In this document: one piece after another, positions 40,567 to 60,703 of the stretch
How positions within the stretch are numbered: the stretch's first letter is position 1
Layout of the letters: each line of letters starts with the position of its first letter
NCBI RefSeq assembly: GCF_901709675.1
Contig: NC_051097.1
Location: 8,534,039 to 8,598,038 of the forward strand
Reading direction: 5' to 3'
DNA: 64,000 bases
Source: Syngnathus acus
Lineage: Eukaryota; Chordata; Actinopteri; Syngnathiformes; Syngnathidae
Notes under the pieces: generated by a model
Told to the model about the DNA's origin: nothing
What the model saw: the letters and a program-made list of their open reading frames with translations, nothing else
The model's database searches: none
Made by a program: the position numbers and the translations under genes

Positions 40567-41300
40567 ATTGTGTCTTATTTGTCCAATTCAACGCAAGCTT
40601 TCCTCACAACAGCTCACCTGTGATTAAATAGTGTTTTCAACAGGCCTTTAAGATGACCTGGTCACCAGCACAAACTGATGACACTTGTCGTGGGCAGCAT
40701 ATCCATTTGCGGACAACACAGCGGCTGTTTAGGATGACCGGACGGAGGAGAATGAGACATAATGGAGGAGAAAAGGCGGTCTTTTTTTCTCGTACATTAT
40801 TCCAGATTATGTCACTTTAAAGAAGGAATTCAAACAAATAGTTGATGTCCACTGTCAACTCGAAAAGAATCCTGAAAGAAAATGTCTAAGAAATAAACCG
40901 TCTCTTGGTTTGCCGACGGTTTGTGTGGGTAGGTCCGGACTTGGTAGCCCCGACAGGTCCGTCTACTCCTAGCCGACCATTAGGCTTCAATCTCAGGTGC
41001 TGCTGCTCCTTTGTACCGGCTAAGCGTACGGAGAAAGGATCATACGGACGTAACGCAAGCGAAGACAGTCTCGGACTCGTGTAAAAACCGAGGCGGCGGT
41101 TCGGTGGCAGTCAACCGTTCGGTTACTAGCTTCATTTTCTTACCCCGTGTGTGTGGTAATGTTGTAATTTAGTCCGCTTTTCCCCAGCGGTTTGGTCGTG
41201 CTTGCTGGGCCGTGATGATGCGGCTGTGTGTGCTCCCATCTCACAAATGTGAAGACAGAGAGAGTGGAGGCTGCGGGAGTGGGCGGGGCCAAGGACACTG
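40567..41300 (-). promoter_or_regulatory. bcr: bcr 5' UTR and probable CpG-rich promoter
   Basis: The sequence upstream of the bcr ATG becomes CpG-rich around 40910-41150. On the minus strand there is a donor-like CACGGG|gtaagaa (intron beginning near 41140) and an acceptor-like TTTAATCACAG at about 40620, so a short noncoding first exon could splice to the coding exon. Human BCR has its 5' UTR in coding exon 1, so this leader intron is tentative. No TATA box was assigned. Confidence 0.4.
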
Positions 41301-41516
41301 AGCCAGATGCTTAAAGGGACAGTGCACCGATCTCTTGCCCCCGCCTCCTCAAGTATAGATTTACATATTCTTAATATTGAATTACATTTGAAGTGTTTGT
41401 TTTGTTTAAGCCCCACTGACATTTCGAATACTCTATCGTTATAGGAACAAAACTTACTAGTACTTTCTTCTATGGTGTCAAAATGAGCTTTGGTAAAGCA
41501 GACAAGTTTAGTTCAA

Positions 41517-41533
41517 CACTGCCATCTGCTGGA
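41517..41533 (-). promoter_or_regulatory. CTCF-like motif near the bcr promoter
   Basis: The minus strand reads TCCAGCAGATGGCAGTG, a near-perfect CTCF core, just upstream of the probable bcr promoter and close to the end of the atp2a2 transcription unit. Confidence 0.5.
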
Positions 41534-41637
41534 CGAACGAGTCATTGCCGCCAACATCATGTCCTCATAAGTTCATGGGCCAAATTATTAGGCCACACTA
41601 AATATAGAAAATACGCAAAGAAACTTCAAATATGATC

Positions 41638-42698
41638 TTTATTTACCTGAAAACACAACCTCTGTAATGCATCTACAATCACTATCAGAATTTAAATAAT
41701 GATAGTCATATTTTTACATGTGATTAATATACATATTTTTTTAGACCCAGGTTCCTTTGTAGGGACCACACAGTACACCTCTTATTAGATCACAGTTTTA
41801 CAGCAGTTGCCAGACATACAGGATCCTAAAGACCTATAGAGGCAATTGAGGAAAAAAAAAAAAAACAGCACTGTTGTATTGCAGGGATGTCTTAAGAACG
41901 AATAAATCACTAGACAGAAAATGATCGGCCTACAGTAAATAAGATGAACGCAAGCAGTCCAAAGCCAAATTCATAGTGATGAGTTGTTTCTAATAATTGT
42001 GCAAACAGTACAATAAAAACAGTGATTTTCAAAAAGTCTACTATAGAACCATCTTAGAATCTTAAGTCTGAATGTAAGAGTATTTATACATTAGAATCTA
42101 TAATTACAAACTGTAAAAGCCTACATACAGCTGCGAGGCATGCATGATGTTTGTACACAAAATGCAAGCTAAGACCAAATGCTCCCAATGTTGAGTCACT
42201 ACATGTCAAAACTACCATGAAAGAAGGGAAGGACGGAACATCATGCTAGAAGAGAAGAACATGTTGGACTTTCCTGCGCACTAAAATGGAGGCTGGGTAG
42301 AAGCGTATGTAAAATAATAATAAATGCATCATGTATTTGGTCTCTTTCCTGTGAAAATCGGTTTCTCTGTGCACCAAAACCACAAACACGCACACACCAC
42401 GACTGAACAAAAATATAATTTGCATCAGTTTTAGCTCGTAAATGTTTTCTATATTTCACATAAGGCCTATTTGTCTCTTATAGTGTCCACAAATCTATCG
42501 TGAGCACTTCTCTGTCAAAATAATCCAACTTCTTGTGTGAGAGAGAAACGGGCATTTTGTGAACATAGTAATTAAAAATGAGCTCCAAAACAAATGTGTT
42601 AGTATTTTTGTTCAGTGTACATACATAGTTGTCATGGAGAGTGGAATGATTGATGGCACTGTCCTCCGAAAGCCTTCAAGATTTTTAGGACAGCCAAC
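41638..42698 (-). other. atp2a2: candidate alternative last exon of atp2a2 (SERCA2a-type)
   Basis: On the minus strand a pyrimidine-rich tract and CCTAG acceptor precede 42698, and the block ends at an AATAAA at 41638-41643. Splicing from the internal donor at 44542 would join CCG G to GT TGG CTG TCC TAA, ending the pump after Pro-Gly-Trp-Leu-Ser. In mammals the homologous splice gives the SERCA2a tail Ala-Ile-Leu-Glu after the same Pro. The tail sequence is unlike the one I know, so the exon is inferred. The block could also simply be distal 3' UTR of the 2b transcript. Confidence 0.35.
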
Positions 42699-44390
42699 CT
42701 AGGAAAAGAGAAACAATGTCAGATCATTGCCATTGTGGTTATTTGGATGATTAAAAAAACGAAAGGTTGAAAGTGGGTGGCACACAGGTGACATTCACAA
42801 TGCGAGCATGTGGGCAAGTTTACAATTCAGATTTGATGATGGGGGAGAATAAAAGTGAAATACTCACTCTCGTGACAGGGGGAGCCAATGGAAGGCATTG
42901 AAGGAAGAGAAGCACACCAATGTTGTTACACAAACACATCCAGGCGTCTTAGTATCACTAACATGCTTTCAATATCCACAATGTTAATGCGGTGAACTGG
43001 ATGGCCACTCAAATATGTTCACACCAAGTCTGGTAAATATGTATTTTAGATTCAAACTAATATCTAAAAGCCAAGCATTCACAAGTGGAATTCAAGTATG
43101 CTTTGCATGTTGCTTCAATTTATATCAAAGAACAACAAACACTTTGATTCAAAGGGTTCATGAGTGTATTTTTCTTTTAAGTAAAAAAAACAAAACAGTT
43201 TGGGGGGTATTCATTTGGAATCATTTGAGTCATAATTAATTTTTTTAATATTGTCCTTTGAATCAGAAGCCATCACAACGGTTATATACACATATCTTGA
43301 ACTACTTGGTCTCTAAAGCAAATGGATTTAAAAAAAAAAAAAAAACACACAAAAGGAATCTTTTTTTTTTTTTTTTTTTTTAAATGGTTAGAGGGAATGT
43401 GAGACTGTTCCATTTTCTGCACAAGCGACCCAAGGGGCGCACCTCAGATGTTACAACTGAGCAAGACTGTGGGGAACCATCCAGAGATTTAACAGAAAAA
43501 AACCAAAAACATTTGTATCACATTGAGGTAGCTGCGATCTTCCCAGTGCAGAAAACAACGGCTTATTTTAAATCATAAAAGAAAAGTATCCATAACATTA
43601 ATTTCTAGTCTTACATTTGGAGAAGAAGGGGGGCGCATAAATTAGAAATGAGTAACCACATACGGTTCATGCTTGGTCACAGGACATGCAGTTTAGATTT
43701 TTCTGGAATTCGTTTTTTTGTGTGTCCTCCCCCACGTCATCTAATCGAAGCATTCCCAACATTCACACCCAAACCTTTCCCCCTCCCCGCTCTTGTCGGC
43801 CACGCGTCGCTTGTCCTCTGAAAAAACGTTTACACTGAAGACACAATGGTTAACATTAGAAAAGAAGAAACATCAAGGCAGTACGTCTAAGCCACGCCGG
43901 TCCAAACGAATTTACAAAGCCATAAAAAAAAAAATTGCATAAAATAGTGTTCAATCTCTGTACAGATCCACAATCTTCCAACTTTCTTTTCTTAAGTGGC
44001 GCTAAATAATAATTACTGTAGTGACACTGGAATGATGACACTCGCAGACAACCGAAAGGATAAAGCTTAAAAAGGCATAGGGGTTCATTTTAAAAGTAAA
44101 AGTGAAAAATGCCAACTGTCAATCTCGTCTACGTGATAGTCATAAAGCCTTATGCCAACTCAAATCGGGTAACTTCAACGTGAATTCAAATTTACAGTTG
44201 CTCCTACTCATAGACACACACACACGCGCATACTAACTATACAAAGACACACACACGCACACAAGCTACGCACGTGGAGGCGGGCAGAGAGGGATGAAGG
44301 ATGGTGGGGGGGGAGCCAAAGTGTGGCATGGGGGGGGGGGGGGGGGGAGTGATGGCTGTGATGAAAAAGTCGAGGTTGTGCTCAAGTCAG
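42699..44390 (-). other. atp2a2: probable 3' UTR (2b form) / alternative last intron of atp2a2
   Basis: No gene is seen. The stretch follows the SERCA2b stop and contains a C18 run in the sense strand (44330-44347), an A16 run near 43329 and a T20 run near 43362. It would be 3' UTR in the 2b transcript and intron in a 2a-type transcript. Confidence 0.45.
44330..44347. repeat. G18 homopolymer (C18 in atp2a2 mRNA)
   Basis: An uninterrupted run of 18 G on the plus strand, 43 bp past the atp2a2 stop, with a shorter G8 run upstream near 44306. In the sense transcript it is a C-tract of the kind bound by poly(C)-binding proteins. Confidence 0.85.
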
Positions 44391-54300
<9,910 letters not shown>

Positions 54301-54699
54301 ATTAACGAATTAATGAATGAACGACTAAATAAAATAAATGAAATATTTGTTTTGTTATCTCCGGGATGCTGGTCACTTCTGCTAAAATCAGCTACATCCT
54401 GAAGTCAAGAGAGAGCCACAATTCTGATTCAACCAGTGTTAACACGTTTTTGCTGCTGTCCAGTGGATAAAAGGTTTACTACATAATGATTCACAATGCA
54501 CCTTTCTTCGATTTTCATTGGTAATCTCCTTACAACATACAGTAACTTCCATACTTTTGTACTAATATAATCAAATCCGCACAGTCTCTCTTTTTTAACA
54601 TTCATTTGCATTTCTTGTTTATTCACACCCCAATAGAAATATTGACATATACAGTTCTGTGAATAATCAATCAGCCACGTTGGAGTAATGAAAAGGGCT

Positions 54700-54705
54700 T
54701 TTATT
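54700..54705 (-). terminator. pus1: polyadenylation signal of pus1
   Basis: AATAAA on the minus strand, 148 bases downstream of the pus1 stop codon. Confidence 0.55.
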
Positions 54706-54853
54706 TTTCTATTTGTGTAGAGTAACTATGTAACCTGTGTGATAGAAATAAGAACACCTCAATAAGAAAACTGAACTAAAAATAAGCAAACTGAAATACA
54801 AGATGAGGAACCTCAATTTTTTTTTTATAAAATAAAAGTATGCAGGAGTCTTC

Positions 54854-56647
54854 TTAATCAGAGTCATTTGCAATATCTGCATCTTCCTGGAAGAAAAGAA
54901 ACAATAGTTAGGAAAATGTATTTTTTTTCCATTTATCATTACTAAGTGTTGCCTGATACCTCTTTCTGCTCTTTATTGTTCTGCATTCCAGTCGCTGTGC
55001 CGTGGAAGTCATGTATGGGCAGTGTGGCCATCCAGCTGCGCATGGAGCCCTCCTGACACTCCGTCTCCACAATGGTTGGATAAATATGAGCCTCTTTGAA
55101 GGCTTTGATGGCTTCCTCTTCACCGTCCCATTCGAGGCACTCATGGAGCCCGTCGCCTCCGAAGCGTTTGTTATACCTGTCAAAGTGGACCCTCTCCAAG
55201 ACCAAGCCAAGTCCTGGGGCTTTGGGCACGTCCACTTTGTCTTGTTCCCAACTGCGGTCCATGACTTTCTCCTGCGCGTATCCCTTAATGACTGCGATGA
55301 CAAGGCCAATCATCTTCCGGATTTGGTGCATCATAAAGCTCTGGCCTCGCACCGTGATGACAGCAAATTCGTTTTTATTGAGGATAAAAGGCTCGCCGCA
55401 GGACATCTCAGTGATGTAGCGACGGGCGCTGGGGTCCTTCGGAGCCTTCTGGGATGTGAAGTTGTGGAAGTTGTGGGTTCCTTTGTATCGCGCAAACAGA
55501 TGGTTGACCTTCTGAAGTGTCTCCGGATCGAGGCGGAAGGATGCCGTGTCACTTGTGTCGTAGTCTTTATGAGAAAAGGCCACTGTTGGAAGCAGGTAAG
55601 AATATGTGCGAGCGTCGCAGTTGTTTTTGGAATTGAAGCCTTGGGTCACTCGTTTCACACCTGAGGTTGGAGAGATGAAAAAAGCATTGTCAACTGACCA
55701 ACTGGAAATATATTTAAACACACATGGTTGTTTTTTGTGGTTAGTTGGACAGTAAACAACTTTTACAGAATGATCTGTTCTACATGACATGAGAAAATGA
55801 AAATATTTCTCACCAAGGATTCTGATTTGAGGTGGTAGGTGCTCGTTAATTTTCTCAACTATATCTTCAATCATCCACAGCTTCAGAGACACCACTTGGC
55901 CTGCCGCAGACACACCCTAAAGTACATCAAATAGGAAACGAGTGATGACATTAGTACTCTTATGATGTGTGTGTGTGTGTTAAATATGTTTTGGTCTCTA
56001 TTTGCTCTGCAATTAGATGGCAAGTAGTCCAGGATGTACGTTGCCTCGAGACCATGGATGGAAAATGGATGGAGATGACGGTAATACCTTATCAGTCCTG
56101 GCACATCTTTGGAAAGACATCTTCTTCATTTCATCGCCATGGTTTTCAGGGATGCAGCCTGATTTGATAAGAGCTGCGACAAGATCATCCTCTATTGTCC
56201 GGAACTGAGCGTTCCCAGGATTTCGCTGAAGAAAAATTGAAAGAATTAAGGGCGGGGGCTTTTAATTTAAGGGTGTTGTTTTGTTTTGTACCTGCATTCC
56301 ATAGTACCCCTTGCCACAGTATGCCATAAGGAGGATGACTTTCTTTTTGGGGTATCGCCTTTCCTCATCGGTGTTATCTCCCTCGGATTTTGCTCTTTTT
56401 GTGGATTGAACAACCTCATTGTCCTCTTTGGATCGTTTCAAGAGATTGGCAGCCGGTTCGTTTTGTGATGCTTCACTCATGTTGGAAAGGAATTTAAAAA
56501 GACCACCTGGAGGACGAAACATCTAAACCTTTATAGTAGTACAGAATGCAAAAAGTTAAGTTTCACTGTGTGGAAAATCTTACCGTTTGTTGCTGCTACG
56601 CGTCTCCAGGTAACCAAGGCACTCAGCGGCAGCCTGGTTTTAAACAT
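54854..56647 (-). CDS. pus1: tRNA pseudouridine synthase 1 (mitochondrial and nuclear)
   Basis: Converts specific uridines in tRNAs and some other RNAs to pseudouridine. Exons: 56584-56647, 56292-56506, 56088-56225, 55814-55916, 54960-55660, 54854-54886, giving 417 aa (human PUS1 427). TruA-fold hallmarks: [14 protein letters not shown], the catalytic Asp138 in RCARTDKG (split by an intron right after DKG's Lys), [20 protein letters not shown], and the [13 protein letters not shown] active-site strand; the C terminus is acidic. The first ATG (GGGGACATGTTT) starts an Arg-rich leader without acidic residues, a likely mitochondrial presequence. A second in-frame ATG (56478-56480, MSEASQN) in AACATGA context would give the nuclear form, the dual targeting known for mammalian PUS1. 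A read-through version of the fifth exon adds five residues before a stop; I prefer the spliced acidic end because donor and acceptor are both good. Confidence 0.95.
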
Positions 56648-57223
56648 GTCCCCTAAGCCATTGGGGAGAGACAGTGCAACCAAAACGATGCAAGGTGATA
56701 TAGCTAACGCGGAATAGCACAATTTTTCGGAATAAAAACAAATTAGTTGAGAACGAAGAAAATAGTTTTGAATATGCTACACAACAAATCGTCCTTTCCC
56801 CGGATTCAACGTTTTTTCATCTTAAACAATTTAAATAAATCTATTATTCATTTCCCTAACTTGACACTTAACGCCGCCATCCAGGCACATGGAGAGTATC
56901 AACTTTGACCCCGGATGTAAATATCGCGTGATTTGTTTTATCGCGCGACTTAGTGTTCACGTCAGCTCTGCAGGCAAAATATTTATACTGCGACAGCATT
57001 TATTATGAAAAATAATACTTGTTATTATTGTCAACTGTTTTTTATTTTATTTTGTTTAAATGTACGATCCACCTCATACTTTTATTTTGTTTTATTATTT
57101 CAATCCCTCGACTCGAAAGTAAATAAACTTATCCAAATGGCCAGTCGGGGGCAGTAATGTACCATCTTAAAGAAAGCAGAGTAGAAGAAGAAAAACGCGC
57201 CCCCTCCTCTCTTCCAAACAAAC
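56648..57223. promoter_or_regulatory. shared bidirectional promoter of pus1 and noc4l
   Basis: The two start codons are 576 bp apart and diverge. Inside, ATCGCG occurs twice (56923-56928 and 56940-56945), the second within the palindrome TCGCGCGA, and a CACGTCAG element lies near 56959-56966. Both genes are housekeeping RNA-processing genes, which suits a shared promoter. Start sites are unknown. Confidence 0.5.
57141..57156 (+). promoter_or_regulatory. weak CTCF-like motif upstream of noc4l
   Basis: CCAGTCGGGGGCAGTA resembles the CTCF core with one mismatch, 70 bp before the noc4l ATG. Confidence 0.3.
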
Positions 57224-60158
57224 ATGGCGCCCTCCCTGAAGCGCAACGTGAAGAAAGCAAAATCAGAAACGAGTGTCAAAAAAGCTCAAATTGACCTAAA
57301 CAATGTAGTTTTTAATATACTTCAAAGCAGAAAACACGCCAATGACGTATTCGACATATTCGAGTTTCTTCAGGTATGTGTAATTCCACTGATATGCTTC
57401 TTTTTGTCATTTCAAATGATGTGATTATCTTCTTGCAGTCGGAAGAGGAGAACGATGTTGTCATGGCCATCAACGCATGCAGCAATTTATTTTGCACGCT
57501 TTTAGAAAGAAATGAGCTATTTAATGGCAAACTACCAGCAGAAGACGACGCGTTAAATGGTGTGCAATCCTTACACATTGTCACGACTCATCAAACATGC
57601 TTTTGTGTTTTAAACTCATATTCAACTCATTACTAGGTGATTATAATGCTGAAGACAAATACCGTATTTTCATGAGACACCGTTACAACAACTGCATGGA
57701 GATGCTGCTTGAACACCTTAGTCATGAACTTCATGCGGTCCAGGTTAGTTCGCTCAAAAGGGAATACGGAGAAACGTGATCATTGGATTATTTATACTAA
57801 GCATTTGTTCAAACTAGGAAGCTTCGTTGTGTTGCCTGATGAAGTTTGCAGCGGGAGAAGGAAAACACCCCCTCATGGACTTGGACTGGAGTGAACACCA
57901 CAGTTTCCCCCGGGAACTGATACAGGTAGCTATTTTTGTCATTAGCATGTGTTCTTAACGCCCACCCCCCTTTTAGAATCTCTTATTTTCTTATAAAGAG
58001 CTTAATTTTCTATCCTGCATGTCTTGTGTAGTCTATAGTGGACAGAATGCTGTCCCAGACGATGGACAAGTCTCTACTGATTTCTCGGTTTTATGAGTTC
58101 CTGGAGAAGGAGGATGTACGCTATTATGTCATGAGCTCAGTCCGCGGGAACATCGGCCAAGTCATGGACAAAAGCAAAGGGGTAAGACAACGTTGCAGTT
58201 TAGTACACCACTTATTGTCAAACGAAAACCAAATCCTCCAAATAATATATCTGGCTTTTTTTACCCCCTCTCCAGGAAGTCATGCCTGTATACCAACTCA
58301 ACGTTTTTACTCTCATGTCCAACATTAGCGTGCCAAAGGAGCAGTCCAAGCTTTCCAATTTTATGGTCAAACAGGAAGGTGAGACCGGATGTTTTATTGT
58401 ATTATTTACTTCAATCGCACCGATGATTTGTTCTCATTTCAGCAAAACACGAAGACTGGAAAGCTGCGAAACTACTTGTACGTAGGCTCTTCTATGCATT
58501 ATCGCCCTTGTTGGAATCGTCTGGAAGAGTTTTATGTTCTTTTGTCATCGCAGGAACACAAGCGTACCTTCGAGAGGATGTGGCTCGGCTTCCTCAAGCA
58601 TAAGGTGATGTGAAATGTGCCACCGCACAAACGTGTCTCCCCAACTCTGACACCGACTGGACTTTTCGTTGTAGTTGCCGAGCAACATGTATAAAAAGGT
58701 CTTGGTGATGCTCCATGATGCTATTTTGCCCCACATGAGCGAACCCACGATGATGATTGACTTCTTGACTGCCGCCTATAATGTTGGTATGTTTTTTTTT
58801 TTTTTTTTCCGGGTAGTCGCACAACCTCCCAATAAATTTGTACATCTGAGATAAAGTGGTCGAAAGTCACTTTGAGGCCAATAATAGATAAATGACCAAT
58901 GTCTTTTTTGGATAGGTGGCGCCATCAGCTTGTTGGCTCTTAATGGACTTTTTATCCTCGTGCATAAACACAACCTGTGAGTATTATATTATACGTTGAT
59001 ATCAAACAGTCATAACATTTTAACCAAAGGGTAAAATGGACATTCTGTGAATACATTGATAAAAACTAACAAAACAAAATTATAACTTTTTTTGATGCCT
59101 TTCAGAGAGTACCCTGACTTCTACAAGAAATTATATAATCTTCTTGAGCCTTCCATTTTCCATGTCAAGTACCAAGCTCGCTTTTTCCATTTGGCCAACC
59201 TGTTCCTCAGTTCCAGGTAGAGCTTTCACCTGCCATTAAAATTCGTTAAATGAAACTGTATATGTGACCATTTGTGTTTTATTTTGATTCCAGTCACCTG
59301 CCGTTGTACATCGTGGCCGCTTTTGCTAAGCGCCTGGCCCGTTTGGCTCTCACGGCTCCGCCCGCGGCGCTCCTCTTCGTGCTCCCTTTCATCTACAACC
59401 TGATCCGCCGCCACCCGTCCTCCCGGATCCTCATTCACAAGCCCAGCGCAGAAGACGGTGAGCTCTTGCACATAGCGGCCATATTAAAAACTCACGAAAG
59501 CCGCTGTGTCAAATATGTTTGACTATGACAGAGCTTTTGGAAGACCCATACCTGATGGATGAAGATGACCCTGCTCAGTGCCGTGCCTTAGAAAGTAGCT
59601 TGTGGGAAATTAAGGTTTGTGATCCGAGTGCTTTGGCGCCATCTTGTGGCATCTGTACCCAATTACAATGTTATGGATATGGTTTGAATGCGGAATTTAA
59701 GTTCTTCCTGTCTTTCTGCAGACACTGCAGAGACATTACCATCCAGATGTGGTCAAAGCTGCCATGCTCATCAACACATCGTTGTCACCAAATGAGGATG
59801 ACCTCAGCGAGGTGCTTGAGATAACAACATTTGAGGTGATGTGGCTCTTCATTTTGTATTTTCAAACTTTTGCTTTACAGATGACATCTAGCTACTTTTT
59901 TTCCCCAACTTTAAAGATGGAATTTCTGCTACCTACATGGTGGAATTAATGATATACAGTGTTGGCCCACTTTTGCTAACCTTAACATCTTAATCCCTGT
60001 TGCCACGCGAGCAGCCCAATAAATATTCTCTGTCCACTCAGCTGATGGATCGAGACTTGAAAACATCGACTAAGAGCATCCCCCTGGAGTTTGAAACTGC
60101 CACGCGGCTGCTGAGCCCTGGCAAAGATGTGATGGGACAGCACTTCTGCTTGGAGTGA
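57224..60158 (+). CDS. noc4l: NOC4-like nucleolar complex protein (40S ribosome biogenesis)
   Basis: Homolog of yeast Noc4, which partners Nop14 in pre-40S assembly and export (family knowledge). Exons: 57224-57373, 57439-57559, 57637-57743, 57818-57925, 58032-58181, 58276-58378, 58443-58477, 58554-58604, 58675-58786, 58916-58976, 59106-59216, 59294-59457, 59532-59614, 59722-59835, 60042-60158. They give 528 aa (human 516). Start AACATGGCG is a good Kozak context. The N terminus is lysine-rich; the CBF/Noc domain spans roughly 305-450 and holds the family wording FLKHK, IDFLT, LLALNGLFILVHKHN, EYPDFY, FHVKY, AFAKRLARLALTAPP and LPFIYNL. Near the C terminus ALESSLWE and PLEF match human. The gene is head to head with pus1; in human the partner on the divergent side is DDX51, as I recall, so the arrangement differs. 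Confidence 0.95.
59633..59651 (-). promoter_or_regulatory. CTCF-like motif in a noc4l intron
   Basis: The minus strand reads ATGCCACAAGATGGCGCCA, containing a good CTCF core (CCACAAGATGGCGCC), between the exons at 59532-59614 and 59722-59835. Confidence 0.45.
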
Positions 60159-60377
60159 AAGAGCGCAGGATCAATATGCATGAACATGCCTCCTTTGATA
60201 TCTCATTCATTTTTTTTTTTTTTTTTACACACAACTCATCACAGTCTCAAAGTGTTTCTTATCGGGAACTCCAATTCTATGAAAAATACTTCACAAATGA
60301 GCAAAACATGCTGTTATTTTTGTACTGCATGTTTGTTGTTCAAACCGTCAAGCAACCGTGTGTTAAACATGCCCCCG

Positions 60378-60383
60378 AATAAA
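60378..60383 (+). terminator. noc4l: polyadenylation signal of noc4l
   Basis: AATAAA (AATAAAATAAAAG) 219 bp past the noc4l stop codon. Confidence 0.6.
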
Positions 60384-60530
60384 ATAAAAGCAATGAAGCA
60401 TATCAAGGCCTTTTTCGCTCGCTTTAACAAGCATAATTTCGCTTTGTGTTCAAGTGTGAGCTCAACCTCAAAACGCCCCTCTCCCGTCTTACTTGCTTCT
60501 CCCTTTTTATGTGCCATATGGCCCACGCAG

Positions 60531-60700
60531 CAGGCAGCCTTTGGGCCGAACAACGCTGGGAAACAATTCGGGACTTGCTTCTCAAAAGAGCAAGTCATCG
60601 GGGGGAAGACGCCATCCAAAAACTCTGCTCACAAGCTGCACACATTTGTAGGGCAGCTCTAGGCATTGCTGTGTGTTGCGTTTGTTTTGCCTTTTAATAT
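60531..60700 (+). other. gap with a strong splice-acceptor-like tract
   Basis: A C/T-rich tract ending in CACGCAG precedes 60531, followed by open sequence in two frames to a TAG at 60661-60663. I recognise no protein in either frame. It could be an upstream exon of the unidentified locus or chance. Confidence 0.2.
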
Positions 60701-60703
60701 TTG

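Noticed and set aside
39010-40623. Long plus-strand open frames opposite bcr exon 1
   Set aside because: They are shadows of the GC-rich bcr coding strand; the minus frame matches BCR throughout.
54942-55913. pus1 continuous frame without introns
   Set aside because: It runs through a real intron (55661-55813): the splice sites restore the expected GVKRV joint, and the unspliced part matches nothing in PUS1.
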